The notes beneath the pieces are model-generated. The model did no database searches. It was not told the DNA's origin and was given only the letters and a program-made list of their open reading frames with translations. Below are positions 5,893 to 13,345 of a stretch of 22,428 bases of DNA, piece by piece. How positions within the stretch are numbered: the first letter of the stretch is position 1; the number at the start of each line of letters is the position of its first letter. Origin of the DNA: Candidatus Tectimicrobiota bacterium (GTDB taxonomy: Bacteria > JACPSX01); NCBI GenBank assembly GCA_016193065.1, contig JACPSX010000264.1, forward strand, positions 1-22,428, written 5' to 3'. The position numbers and the translations under genes are program-made.

Positions 5893-8184
5893 CTACTGCG
5901 CCTCCCGGGAACGGATGAGATCCTGCATCTTTTTTTCCGTCTCATCGATCAGAAAGCGCAGCTCGGAGGCCTTTTCCTGAGCCCGCTCCACGAGCTGGGT
6001 TTCCTGGGCGAGGTTGGTCAGTTTCACCTTCATGTCTTCGTAGGAAATCTGCAGTTGATTGAGGCGTTCCTCGGCGCGCTGGATCTCGGCCTTCCTGTGG
6101 GCCAACTCTTCCATCTCAGAGGAAACCTGGCGGTTCAGTTGGCTGAGGCCATCCACCCTTTGAGCCACGTCCTCAAGCCGCTTGCTTTCCGACTGCAGGG
6201 TCTTGATTTCCTGGCGAGCTTCCTCCAGGAGAGAATGAACCGTCGCCACGTCCTGCTGCACGCCCCTCAGGAGCTTTTCCTTCTCCGAGATCTGCCCCAT
6301 CCGGGTGTCGATGGTGTCGAGCATGGCGCTCAACTGCCCCACTCTCTTCTCGGTCTGCAGCAGCAATTCCTCCTCGTCCTTGAGAGAGTCGATGCGGACC
6401 TCCAGCTCCCGGATCTTCCCCTCGGAGGTGATCAGCTTCTCTTCGACCTCGTCCACGGCCCGTGTTTTTGCATTGACCCGCTCCACCTTGCCGTCAATTT
6501 CCTGGAGCATGACGATCAAGTTGTCCTTGATCTCGCTCAGCTTGGCGAACTCCTCCTGGCCCTTGACGAGCTGGCTGATCTTCTTGTCCACCGTCTCGCT
6601 GAGCTGCTCCAGTGTGATGACCAGCTTGTTAATCCGCTTTTCCTGGGCATCCACCGAGACCTTATCCTTGGTTAGATCCAGGATCCGGTTTTCCACCTCG
6701 TCCATGAGATCCCGCAGGGAATCCATGCGCTTGTCGACCTTTTCGATATAGGCAATCCGGTTGCTCGTCTTGTCCACCTTGAGGTTGGCGTCTTCCAGGT
6801 AAAAATCGAGCGCGTCGAGCTTCTTTTCCAGCTTGTCGACCAGGCCCTTGCGCTGGAGCTGGGTCTCCATTTTCATGTCGATGTTGATCACCGTATTGTT
6901 CAGGTCATTGAGCTTGCGCTCGACCTGTTCGACGAGCTGGCGGCGGGCGGCCACCTCCTCGACCTTCACGGTGACTTCCTGCGACAACTGGCCCAGACGC
7001 TTCAGGTTCGCCTCGATGGCATCCACCCCTTTGAGTTCCTCACGGAAACCCGCGAATTTTCCCTCCACCTCCCGCAGGCTGTAGGCAAAATCCTCCAGCT
7101 TGTGCCGGGTCTCCTCCACGTTGGCGGCCTGCACCATGAGGGTCTCCATCTTCTTTTCCACCTCGTCCGTGAGAAAAACGTGGAGTTGGCGGACCTTCTG
7201 CTCGATCTTGTCGACCTCTCCCTTGTCCTCGGCTACTTTGGCGACCTTCTCGGCCAACTGGGCGTTCAGGGCGTCCAGCTCCTTGAGACGCTGGCCCACC
7301 CTTTGCAAGACCTCCCCCCGCTGGGACAGGCTTCTCATCTCCATCCGGATCGCCTCCAGAGAGGGGCCCAGGACGTTGATCTCTTTGCGCATCTCCTCGA
7401 CCTGGCTGTCCTGCTTGAAGAGCTCATCCATGTTGCGCTGGCAGTTTTCCAGGGTCTCCCGCAGGATGTCCGCGTCCACCGTCAGGGTTTCGACGAACTC
7501 CCGGTCCTTCTGGAATTTGGTGAGAGTCCCCTCCAGTCCCTCGGAAAGGTTCTCCAGCGCGTCGATTTTTTGCGAAGCCTCGCTGATCACGTCCCGAAGA
7601 GCGCCCACCTGGTTCATCCGGCTCGTTAAAGCCTCGACCATCCCCTCCAGTTTCGCCACATTTTTATCCGCTTTCTTGATGAGCTTGTTCTCTTCGGCCA
7701 GTTTGTTGACCTTGGATTCCATATCCCACAGGAGGACGTTGAGCCGGCCCGCTTCCTCGTTGGCCTTCTCCACCAGGCGGCGTTGCTGGCTTAAGGCCTT
7801 GGTCTTGGCCATGACGTGCTCGACCAGGGAATTGAGGCTGGTCACCTCCCGTTTCACCGTGGCGCCGAGATCATCGAGCCGGTGCATCCAGCGTTCGGCC
7901 TCGTCGAGCCGCTCCTGGGCCCGGTCGATGGAGGAAACCCGGTCTTCCACCTTCTTGGCATTGGCCTGCAGGTGGGTAATCCTCTCCTCAATCGACTCGA
8001 AAACCCCGCTCTTGTCCGCCAGCTCCTTGGTCTTCATGTCGGCGTAATCGAGCATGGTCTTCAGACTGCGCCGCTCCTGGGCAATCTCCTGCAACAGCTC
8101 CCGGAGAGTCTCGATCTCCTGCCTGGCTCCCGAGGCTGTGCTTTCCCCAGACGAATCTCTGGCCACCTGATCCTGTTCCGGCAT
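5893..8184 (-). CDS. Long coiled-coil protein made of 31-residue repeats, 763 aa
   Basis: The whole product is predicted helical coiled coil with no signal peptide, membrane segment, nucleotide-binding motif or globular domain. From residue 30 to 761 it consists of units of 31 residues with hydrophobic residues at unit positions 2, 5, 9, 12, 16, 19, 23 and 26, and Glu/Lys/Arg between. I count 23 full units plus one 14-residue part-unit (92-105); only a 1-residue and a 4-residue insertion break the period. The protein ends two residues after the last unit. ATG 8184 is preferred over an in-frame TTG at 8211 because GGGAGGAA precedes it. General searches would probably label it SMC-like, but the ATPase heads are absent. 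It may be a cytoplasmic scaffold or filament. rimI follows 14 nt downstream. Confidence 0.9.
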   Translation of the reverse strand: MPEQDQVARDSSGESTASGARQEIETLRELLQEIAQERRSLKTMLDYADMKTKELADKSGVFESIEERITHLQANAKKVEDRVSSIDRAQERLDEAERWMHRLDDLGATVKREVTSLNSLVEHVMAKTKALSQQRRLVEKANEEAGRLNVLLWDMESKVNKLAEENKLIKKADKNVAKLEGMVEALTSRMNQVGALRDVISEASQKIDALENLSEGLEGTLTKFQKDREFVETLTVDADILRETLENCQRNMDELFKQDSQVEEMRKEINVLGPSLEAIRMEMRSLSQRGEVLQRVGQRLKELDALNAQLAEKVAKVAEDKGEVDKIEQKVRQLHVFLTDEVEKKMETLMVQAANVEETRHKLEDFAYSLREVEGKFAGFREELKGVDAIEANLKRLGQLSQEVTVKVEEVAARRQLVEQVERKLNDLNNTVINIDMKMETQLQRKGLVDKLEKKLDALDFYLEDANLKVDKTSNRIAYIEKVDKRMDSLRDLMDEVENRILDLTKDKVSVDAQEKRINKLVITLEQLSETVDKKISQLVKGQEEFAKLSEIKDNLIVMLQEIDGKVERVNAKTRAVDEVEEKLITSEGKIRELEVRIDSLKDEEELLLQTEKRVGQLSAMLDTIDTRMGQISEKEKLLRGVQQDVATVHSLLEEARQEIKTLQSESKRLEDVAQRVDGLSQLNRQVSSEMEELAHRKAEIQRAEERLNQLQISYEDMKVKLTNLAQETQLVERAQEKASELRFLIDETEKKMQDLIRSREAQ
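5902..8097 (-). repeat. Tandem 31-codon repeats within the coiled-coil gene
   Basis: Protein-level repeats with a 93-bp period, diverged at DNA level. Examples with the same phase are units starting LVEQVERKLNDL, LVDKLEKKLDAL and YIEKVDKRMDSL (residues 417, 448 and 479). A 31-residue period equals four heptads plus three residues, so each unit junction introduces a stammer in the heptad pattern. Confidence 0.9.
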
Positions 8185-8220
8185 GCTCGATTCCTCCCTG
8201 AGTCCTCCCAATGATCAGCA

Positions 8221-8237
8221 CCCCGGCTAAGCCGGGG
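8221..8237 (-). promoter_or_regulatory. Perfect hairpin in the leader of the coiled-coil gene
   Basis: CCCCGGC and GCCGGGG pair around a TAA loop. On the minus strand it lies between the promoter and the ribosome binding site and is not followed by a T-run, so it is not an intrinsic terminator in either direction. It may stabilise the messenger or modulate its expression. Confidence 0.5.
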
Positions 8238-8260
8238 AAAAACCCTGGGTTTCTAGCTCC

Positions 8261-8289
8261 CTTCTAAAGGATCTTCCCGGGCTTGTCAA
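8261..8289 (-). promoter_or_regulatory. Promoter of the coiled-coil-rimI operon
   Basis: On the minus strand TTGACA (8289-8284) and TAGAAG (8266-8261) are 17 bp apart. The -35 box is perfect and the -10 box matches four of six positions. The transcript would start near 8254 and include the hairpin at 8221-8237. Confidence 0.5.
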
Positions 8290-8402
8290 GCGAACGGAAA
8301 GCCGGCCAAACCTTCTCTCTTTCTATCTATATCGTCCCGGCCGGGCGGTATCTCCAGCCAATCATTGCGCCAGGCGACTATACCTTCTGGCCATTTTTGT
8401 CG

Positions 8403-8432
8403 TTGACCGATGGGTTATCACCCGGCTAAGAT
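8403..8432 (+). promoter_or_regulatory. Candidate promoter of the HldE-like kinase gene
   Basis: TTGACC at 8403-8408 and TAAGAT at 8427-8432 are separated by 18 bp. It overlaps the most upstream possible start codon of the kinase frame (8410), which supports a downstream start. Confidence 0.4.
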
Positions 8433-8508
8433 AAGGCATTTCAAAGAATATGGCGAAAACAGCCCTCTGGGGCCGGCCCTTATTTCCAATCAAATGCGGC
8501 AGAGCGAG

Positions 8509-9477
8509 ATGAAAAACTTTCTGGAACAATTCCCCCAGTTCGGCGTCCTGGTCGTCGGGGATCTGATGACGGACCGCTACCTGTGGGGGACGCCCGTGCG
8601 GATGTCCCACGAGGCCCCGGTTCCGATCCTCAAGATTGACCGGGAGGAATACAAGCTCGGAGGGGCGGCAAACGTGGCCAACAACCTCCGCGCCCTGGAA
8701 GCCAGGGTCTTCCTGTCCGGGATCGTGGGCTACGACGACGCGGCTCACTGGTTCCGCAAGGCCTGCATCGAGGCCGGGATCGACACGGGGGGGATTTTTC
8801 CCTCTGAAAACCGGCCCACGACCTTGAAGGCCCGCATCATGTCCACGGGCCACAACCGCCAGATGCTCCGCTACGATCAGGAATCCAGCGAGCCCATCGC
8901 GGAGTCGGAAATGGCCTCCCTGATCAAGTACGTGGAATCCCACCTGGAGGTGGTGCAGGCCATCGTGCTCTCCGATTACGACAAAGGGGTCTTCAGCAAT
9001 CCGGAGCTGGCCCGCAGCATCCTCGCCCTGGCCAACGAGCACGGTAAGCTGACCGTGGTGGAATCCAAGCCCCGTCACGCGGATTACTTTGCCAGCCCGA
9101 CCCTCGTCGCCTTTGACTACGATCAATCCCAGGAGTTCGTCTTCCGGCGCGTGAACAGCTTGATGACCGACAGCGCCACCATCGCCTACACGATCAGCGA
9201 CCTGCTGGGAGCCAAAGGGGTCATCATGATCAAGGGGGACGAGGAGATTTGCCTGTACACCTCGGAGCGTCAGGCCTTCCAGTTCCTGCTGCCGCGGGAA
9301 TCGATCGTGGACAGCACCGGGATGAAAGATACGCTGATCGGGGTGGTGACCCTGAGCCTTCTGGCCGGAGCCGATTTCGGCAGCGCCGTCCGCATCGCGA
9401 ACCAGGCCGTGGTGCGCAAGATCGGCAAGGTGGGCACGGCCACAGTTTCCCTCCGGGAACTCATGCAGCAAGAGTGA
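8509..9477 (+). CDS. PfkB/ribokinase-family protein, HldE (RfaE) kinase-domain-like, with altered active-site motif
   Basis: Related to D-glycero-beta-D-manno-heptose-7-phosphate kinase, which acts in ADP-heptose synthesis for lipopolysaccharide core. The N-terminal half is typical: VLVVGDLMTDRYLWG (13-27), SHEAPVP (33-39), GGAANVANNL (51-60) and LSDYDKGVF (154-162). The C-terminal half diverges. The usual GAGDT anion-hole motif reads GMKDT (271-275), keeping the catalytic-base Asp274 but not the Ala-Gly; the usual TPN..E and RGE.GM segments are also replaced. Length 322 aa fits the kinase domain alone, with no cytidylyltransferase domain. The ATG at 8509 gives an N-terminus like relatives; upstream ATGs at 8494 and 8410 are possible. 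It may be an altered-specificity or non-catalytic paralogue. It diverges from the coiled-coil gene and converges with pepA. Confidence 0.8.
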   Translation: MKNFLEQFPQFGVLVVGDLMTDRYLWGTPVRMSHEAPVPILKIDREEYKLGGAANVANNLRALEARVFLSGIVGYDDAAHWFRKACIEAGIDTGGIFPSENRPTTLKARIMSTGHNRQMLRYDQESSEPIAESEMASLIKYVESHLEVVQAIVLSDYDKGVFSNPELARSILALANEHGKLTVVESKPRHADYFASPTLVAFDYDQSQEFVFRRVNSLMTDSATIAYTISDLLGAKGVIMIKGDEEICLYTSERQAFQFLLPRESIVDSTGMKDTLIGVVTLSLLAGADFGSAVRIANQAVVRKIGKVGTATVSLRELMQQE

Positions 9478-9487
9478 CCCGGGTACC

Positions 9488-9525
9488 CGGCTCTGCGGGT
9501 GCCCGGCTCTGCGGGTGCCCGGCTC
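9488..9525. repeat. 16-bp tandem repeats between two convergent genes
   Basis: CGGCTCTGCGGGTGCC occurs twice in direct succession (9488-9503 and 9504-9519), with a third partial copy to 9525. It is preceded by the palindrome CCGGGTACCCGG (9479-9490). The 48-bp gap between the kinase and pepA stops is made almost only of these. They can form GC-rich hairpins and may act as a shared transcription end. Confidence 0.75.
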
Positions 9526-11031
9526 CTACTTTTTCTTTCCCATCTCGTTGAGCAGGAAGCGGGTCAGGAGCCGGACTCCAACTCCCGTAGAACCCTTCCC
9601 CATCCAGCCGTTTCCCGTCTCATTCCAGGCCGTGCCGGCGATGTCCAGGTGGACCCAGGGGACGTCCCCGACAAACTTGCCGAGAAATGCCGCCCCCGCA
9701 ATCGTCCCGGCCTTGCCGTCGCCCACGTTCTTCACGTCGGCGATGGAGCTCTTGATCGCCTCGTAGTACTCCTTCCAGAGCGGCAGTTCCCAGACCCGCT
9801 CCCCGGACTCCTCCCCGGCCCGGCGGATCTTCCCCTTGAGGGCGTCGTTGTTGCCCAGCATCCCGGTGGCGTGGCTCCCCAGAGCCACCACGACGGCTCC
9901 CGTCAGGGTGGCCATGTCGATGATCCCGTCGGGTTTGTAGCGCTGGACGTAGGCCAGGGCGTCGGCCAGGATCAAGCGCCCCTCGGCGTCCGTGTTGATG
10001 ATCTCGACCGTCTTCCCGGAGAGGGAGCGCACCACGTCCCCGGGCTTCACGGCCGCGCCGCTAGGGAGGTTCTCCGTGGCCGGGGCAAGAAAGATCAGGT
10101 GGAAGGGGAGCTTCAGGCGGGCGGCGACCCGGGCCAAGCCCATGGTGGCAGCCGCACCTGACATGTCGTATTTCATCTCCTCCATGGACTTGCTGGGCTT
10201 GATGGAGATCCCCCCGCTGTCAAACGTGATCCCCTTGCCCACGACGGCGTAGCGACCGCGGATCCGGCCTGAGGGCTTGTACTCCAGGATGATGAACTTG
10301 GGGGGCTGCTGAGAGCCCTGGGCCACAGCGAGCAGGGCCCCCATGCCGAGCTTCTCCATTTCCGCCCGATCGAGGATTCGGCAGTCCAGCCTCTCCTCCT
10401 TGGCGAGCTTGCGGGCTTCCTGGGCCAGGAACGTGGGGGTGGCCTTGTTGCCTGGATAGTTGGCCAGGGTGCGCGTCCAGTTCACCGCCTCCGAGATCGT
10501 CTCTCCCCGACGGGCCCCCCGTTGGGCCGCGGCGAGATCCTGGGACCTCTCGACCAGAAACTTCACCTCCTGCACGTCCTTGATCTTGTCCAGCTCCTCC
10601 GTCCTGTACTCCGTGAGCTGGTAGTTCGACAGCAGCGCCCCCTCCACGAGCGCCCAGAGCTTCTCGTCCAGAGGGAGATCCCTCCGGCTGGTCCCCGGAA
10701 CCGCGAGAGTAAAGCTCTTCACCCCGATATCCTTGGCCCGCCGCACGGCTGCGGCCGATCCCGCCCGCAGCTTTTCGCGGTCCAGCTCGCGCATCTTCCC
10801 GAGTCCTACGAGAAGGACGCGCTCAGCGCCCACGCCCCCTTGCGGGTAGAGGAGAAGCGTCTGCTTGGACTCCCCCTTGAAGTCCCCTTTCTCGCGCACC
10901 TTGCGGAGGAACCCCTGCAGGGCCTTGTCCAGGCGGTTTTCCACGGCGGGAAGCCGCTCCTCGAAAAGGTTCACCACCAGCAGTTCCGTCTTCTCCTGCT
11001 CCAACGCGCCGGCCTTCACGGATATCTTCAT
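9526..11031 (-). CDS. pepA: Leucyl aminopeptidase (M17 family)
   Basis: Cytosolic two-metal aminopeptidase that removes N-terminal residues from peptides; usually a hexamer. The 501-residue product is full length. The M17 signature NTDAEGRL is at 347-354. All expected active-site residues are present at a constant offset of four from E. coli PepA: metal ligands Lys266, Asp271, Asp289, Asp348 and Glu350, and catalytic Lys278 and Arg352. The N-terminal domain (1 to about 170) is more variable, as usual. The ATG at 11031 has GAGGAG about 8 nt upstream. It appears to be a single-gene unit with its own promoter and ends against the convergent kinase gene. Confidence 0.96.
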   Translation of the reverse strand: MKISVKAGALEQEKTELLVVNLFEERLPAVENRLDKALQGFLRKVREKGDFKGESKQTLLLYPQGGVGAERVLLVGLGKMRELDREKLRAGSAAAVRRAKDIGVKSFTLAVPGTSRRDLPLDEKLWALVEGALLSNYQLTEYRTEELDKIKDVQEVKFLVERSQDLAAAQRGARRGETISEAVNWTRTLANYPGNKATPTFLAQEARKLAKEERLDCRILDRAEMEKLGMGALLAVAQGSQQPPKFIILEYKPSGRIRGRYAVVGKGITFDSGGISIKPSKSMEEMKYDMSGAAATMGLARVAARLKLPFHLIFLAPATENLPSGAAVKPGDVVRSLSGKTVEIINTDAEGRLILADALAYVQRYKPDGIIDMATLTGAVVVALGSHATGMLGNNDALKGKIRRAGEESGERVWELPLWKEYYEAIKSSIADVKNVGDGKAGTIAGAAFLGKFVGDVPWVHLDIAGTAWNETGNGWMGKGSTGVGVRLLTRFLLNEMGKKK

Positions 11032-11085
11032 GGAAATCTCCTCATCACTCTTATGAATTGCAGATCAGGAACTTACGGAATGCTA

Positions 11086-11114
11086 ACTATACCAGAGGCG
11101 GGCCCAATTGCCTA
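11086..11114 (-). promoter_or_regulatory. Promoter of pepA
   Basis: On the minus strand TATAGT (11091-11086) lies 17 bp after TAGGCA (11114-11109). The -10 box is good (five of six) and the -35 box moderate (four of six). The leader would be about 50 nt. Confidence 0.5.
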
Positions 11115-11178
11115 GCTTGCAGAATACCCCCGGTTCCTGCCGAGCCTCTCTAAGACAAGCAACTTGGCTTTCTTTTGA

Positions 11179-11265
11179 CCAACCTTCACCACCCCCTCTC
11201 TTCGTGCCAAGAAGTACGACGAGGCGCGAGATATCTGGCAAGCCCGAGTGGATGGCGATTACTGC
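11179..11265 (+). pseudogene. Possible remnant of a RelE/ParE-like toxin gene
   Basis: One plus-strand frame between the pepA promoter and the next gene reads AKKYDEARDIWQARVDGDY (11206-11262) without an ATG and then runs into unrelated sequence. The phrase resembles the core of small RelE/ParE-type toxins, where an IWQARV segment is followed by a Phe/Tyr-rich strand. No start, catalytic end or antitoxin partner is visible, so at most this is a decayed fragment. I rely on memory of the motif. Confidence 0.3.
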
Positions 11266-11913
11266 TTACAGGGCCTTGCCGATAACGTCCAGATCATCCA
11301 ATTTTGACTTGATGCTCAAGAAGTCGTCCTCAATCTGTTGTAACCCAGACTGTAGTTCTGCGATCGCTGTAGTCGTGCTCTTTTTCTGTCGTCGGTTGAT
11401 ATCATCCATGAACCGGTTTACCAAGCGAAGAAACTCTTTCATCTCCTCCACCAAGTCATTATCGTTAACTAGCCACTCCGCACAGAGACCCTTGAGACGG
11501 GCATATGATTTCCTGAGAAGGGGCAGATTGCCCATCCAGCCTTTACGCTTCTGCAAGAAGAGCATCTTGTCCCTCACGACATGGCAGTGCGTCCGAACCA
11601 AACCATCCGTTTTGAGAAACACTTTTTTATAGGCGGCGCGGGTTTCGGGAAAATGCTTGGTAAACTTTTGGGGCGTGTTCATCTGGTAGAGGGGGCCGAT
11701 CGTATCCACAACCGTGTCGTAGCTCTTCCGCACTTCGGCAATCATCTCCTTAAGAGCATGCCTCACGTCTTGATGTTGCACGGCCCCGGACAAGGTCTTC
11801 ACGATCGTCACGAACTCCCCCAGCTTGACCTTCAGTTTCGCGAGGCCTAGGCTGAGCTCGATTTCGGGACTCAGTCTTTCCCAACCGAGTTCGTCGGTAT
11901 TCGCAAGGGTCAT
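11266..11913 (-). CDS. Hypothetical helical protein, 215 aa, last gene of the accessory operon
   Basis: Not recognised. The product is nearly all helix, rich in Lys, Leu, Asp and Glu, with no signal peptide or membrane segment and several possible coiled-coil stretches (for example around LVEEMKEFLRLVNRFMDDIN). Base composition is clearly lower in GC than in the flanking genes, a sign of separate origin. The start is well supported by GGAGGTCA ending 2 nt before ATG 11913. The upstream gene's frame runs through this start for 164 nt, but the strong ribosome binding site, AT-richer codon use and clean frame all favour this frame as coding here. Confidence 0.75.
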   Translation of the reverse strand: MTLANTDELGWERLSPEIELSLGLAKLKVKLGEFVTIVKTLSGAVQHQDVRHALKEMIAEVRKSYDTVVDTIGPLYQMNTPQKFTKHFPETRAAYKKVFLKTDGLVRTHCHVVRDKMLFLQKRKGWMGNLPLLRKSYARLKGLCAEWLVNDNDLVEEMKEFLRLVNRFMDDINRRQKKSTTTAIAELQSGLQQIEDDFLSIKSKLDDLDVIGKAL

Positions 11914-12415
11914 TTTGACCTCCTAGAGCGAGCGCCTCCTGGGCGTCCTCTGCGCTCCCGCTGATGTTAATCTGCCCGTTGCCGAAGCTGTCCGCAATGG
12001 ACGTCAGCGTCACACCGCTCACGCTCACGCCGCCTGAACCGCCGCAACTCGGCGGCAGGCCGTTGGGGCTCACGCCGAGAGCCGCCGCAACAGCCGGACA
12101 GAAGGCAAGCGAATGGAACGTTCCCGGCGAGATCGAGATCGCCAGGTCGCGCCCGGAGGCGATCGCGGTCGAAGTCTTGTTGACGTGATTGCCGTTGTTC
12201 TGCGTCGACGCCAGAAGGTTGCCGAAGAGCCCCAGCGCCTGCTTGCTGCGGTCGCTGTTGCCGATGCAGTGCACTTGGAGGCTGCTGAACTGCAGCGGCG
12301 AGAACGATCCGTTCGTCCCCGGCACGCCGCCGATCTGCATGTTCTTCTTGATCAGCTTCAAAATAGTGGGATTGGAGATTTCGGTGACCAGATCGAATCC
12401 TGCTAGCAAGCTCAT
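11750..12415 (-). CDS. Gly/Ser-rich hypothetical protein, C-terminus apparently replaced by a frameshift
   Basis: The first about 165 residues read as a real protein: MSLLAGFDLVTEISNPTILK at the start, hydrophobic beta-like strands, and SCGGSGGVSVSGVTLTSIAD followed by NGQINISGSAEDAQ. From about residue 168 the frame is an out-of-frame reading of the next gene and is Arg-rich, so the last 55 residues are probably not natural. In the neighbouring frame a TAG lies at 11925-11923, just before the next gene's ribosome binding site; a one-base indel near 11930-11970 would give a normal end there. The start has GGAGGTCA before ATG 12415. The family is not recognised; a lipid-binding beta fold is conceivable but unproven. 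Confidence 0.6.
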   Translation of the reverse strand: MSLLAGFDLVTEISNPTILKLIKKNMQIGGVPGTNGSFSPLQFSSLQVHCIGNSDRSKQALGLFGNLLASTQNNGNHVNKTSTAIASGRDLAISISPGTFHSLAFCPAVAAALGVSPNGLPPSCGGSGGVSVSGVTLTSIADSFGNGQINISGSAEDAQEALALGGQNDPCEYRRTRLGKTESRNRAQPRPRETEGQAGGVRDDREDLVRGRATSRREACS

Positions 12416-12555
12416 GCTGACCTCCTTGCAAACAGACCCTTCAGGTGGATCCGGTAGTTCTGAGGCGATTTGCTCGCTTTTAACGCCCTATAGGGCACGG
12501 CCGACAGGCCGGCCAACCGCGGCTCCGTAGCCAGGATCTCGGTCTTTGCCTTCTC

Positions 12556-13017
12556 CTACAGTTCCACACCGATGTCTTCAAACAGCAAGAACGGATGGAT
12601 CAGGAACAGGTTGCCTCCGTTCGGCACGGCCCGAATCCGCCGGAGAATCTCTTGCTCGTGCTTGAGCAGCTCGGCGTACGAGCCGATCGACAGACGGTTC
12701 ACGGTTGACTCCTCCCGGTCTGGCTGCAAGTCAAGAGCCAGACGCGCAGACAGCCGCCCGCGGCCGGACGACCGCCAACTCTGCTCGGCCACGTCCAGTG
12801 CCTCGTCACCCCGAAACACATGAAACGTCAGTTGCGACGTCGGCCGTCCGCTCGGTAGCCCCTGTGGAATCTCGATCTTCTGAACGAACTCGCCGCGAGC
12901 GCTGGTTATCGCGGTGGCGACATGAGATGAGCCGCAGTGGATGTCGACACGCAGAGCCTCGAGCTCTCGCTCGTTGGACGCGTCAACCACTACGCCTGTC
13001 AAGAGTAATGTGGACAT
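12556..13017 (-). CDS. Small protein with carboxypeptidase-regulatory-like beta domain, 153 aa
   Basis: The N-terminal half (1 to about 90) reads as a transthyretin-like beta sandwich of the carboxypeptidase-regulatory type: LTGVVVDASNE at the start, then VDIHCGSSHVATAITSARGEFV, in which small residues and a Gly-Glu-Phe turn occur where such domains have G.F. The C-terminal part (about 110-153) is helical and then hydrophobic, ending NLFLIHPFLLFEDIGVEL. There is no signal peptide. GAGGAGG lies about 8 nt before ATG 13017. A second domain of this type is found in the 723-residue protein upstream in the operon, suggesting a shared structural role. The domain assignment is by eye and moderate. 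Confidence 0.75.
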   Translation of the reverse strand: MSTLLLTGVVVDASNERELEALRVDIHCGSSHVATAITSARGEFVQKIEIPQGLPSGRPTSQLTFHVFRGDEALDVAEQSWRSSGRGRLSARLALDLQPDREESTVNRLSIGSYAELLKHEQEILRRIRAVPNGGNLFLIHPFLLFEDIGVEL

Positions 13018-13068
13018 GACGAACCTCCTCTAAGTCTTCAGTTGCAGGCGTCCCCGGTGACGCGTGGT

Positions 13069-13344
13069 TTAGAGACTGCTCACCTGTCTCAAGTGGGGCA
13101 CAGCAGCCAGTGAAGGCCTGTCTCTTAGGTCCACTGCGACTCTGGCGGCATGCCCGTCGAAGCGATACCGTTTGCCCGTGATCGGCCCCAGCACGGTTAA
13201 TCCCGTCTTGCCGAGGTACTCGAAATAAACGACGGCATAGCGCGTCGGCCGGGGTTGTGGAGAGGCACCTGGAGCGGGCTCAAAAGCCCGGCCCGTCTGA
13301 ACGATGCCGTGGAACTGTCCCCTTTGCTTGCCGCAACAGGACAT
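13069..13344 (-). CDS. Small CCG-motif protein, 91 aa
   Basis: Begins MSCCGKQRGQ, a vicinal cysteine motif followed by basic residues. The C-terminal half has the pattern YFEYLGKTGLTVLGPITGKR followed by a YRF and then VDLRDRPSLAAVPHLRQV. I recall this arrangement (CCG at the start, then GPxTGxxYRF and xSLxxVPxLR) from short uncharacterised proteins, some in phage-like loci; I could not check it. The ATG at 13344 is preferred over an upstream in-frame codon at 13365 because AAGGAGG lies just ahead of it. It starts one base after the stop of the DUF1360 gene, so translation is coupled. Confidence 0.75.
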   Translation of the reverse strand: MSCCGKQRGQFHGIVQTGRAFEPAPGASPQPRPTRYAVVYFEYLGKTGLTVLGPITGKRYRFDGHAARVAVDLRDRPSLAAVPHLRQVSSL

Positions 13345-13345
13345 C

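Noticed and set aside
5851-6675. Long plus-strand frames opposite the coiled-coil gene (also 7100-8047)
   Set aside because: They are Leu- or Ser-rich low-complexity shadows caused by the repeated Glu/Lys codons on the other strand.
9499-10161. Plus-strand frame of 220 codons opposite pepA
   Set aside because: pepA has all M17 active-site residues on the minus strand; this frame is Pro/Gly/Arg-rich and has no motif.
12485-12496. Palindrome GCCCTATAGGGC between two operon genes, considered as an operator or terminator
   Set aside because: It has no loop, no T-run and no promoter next to it; a chance palindrome is likely enough.
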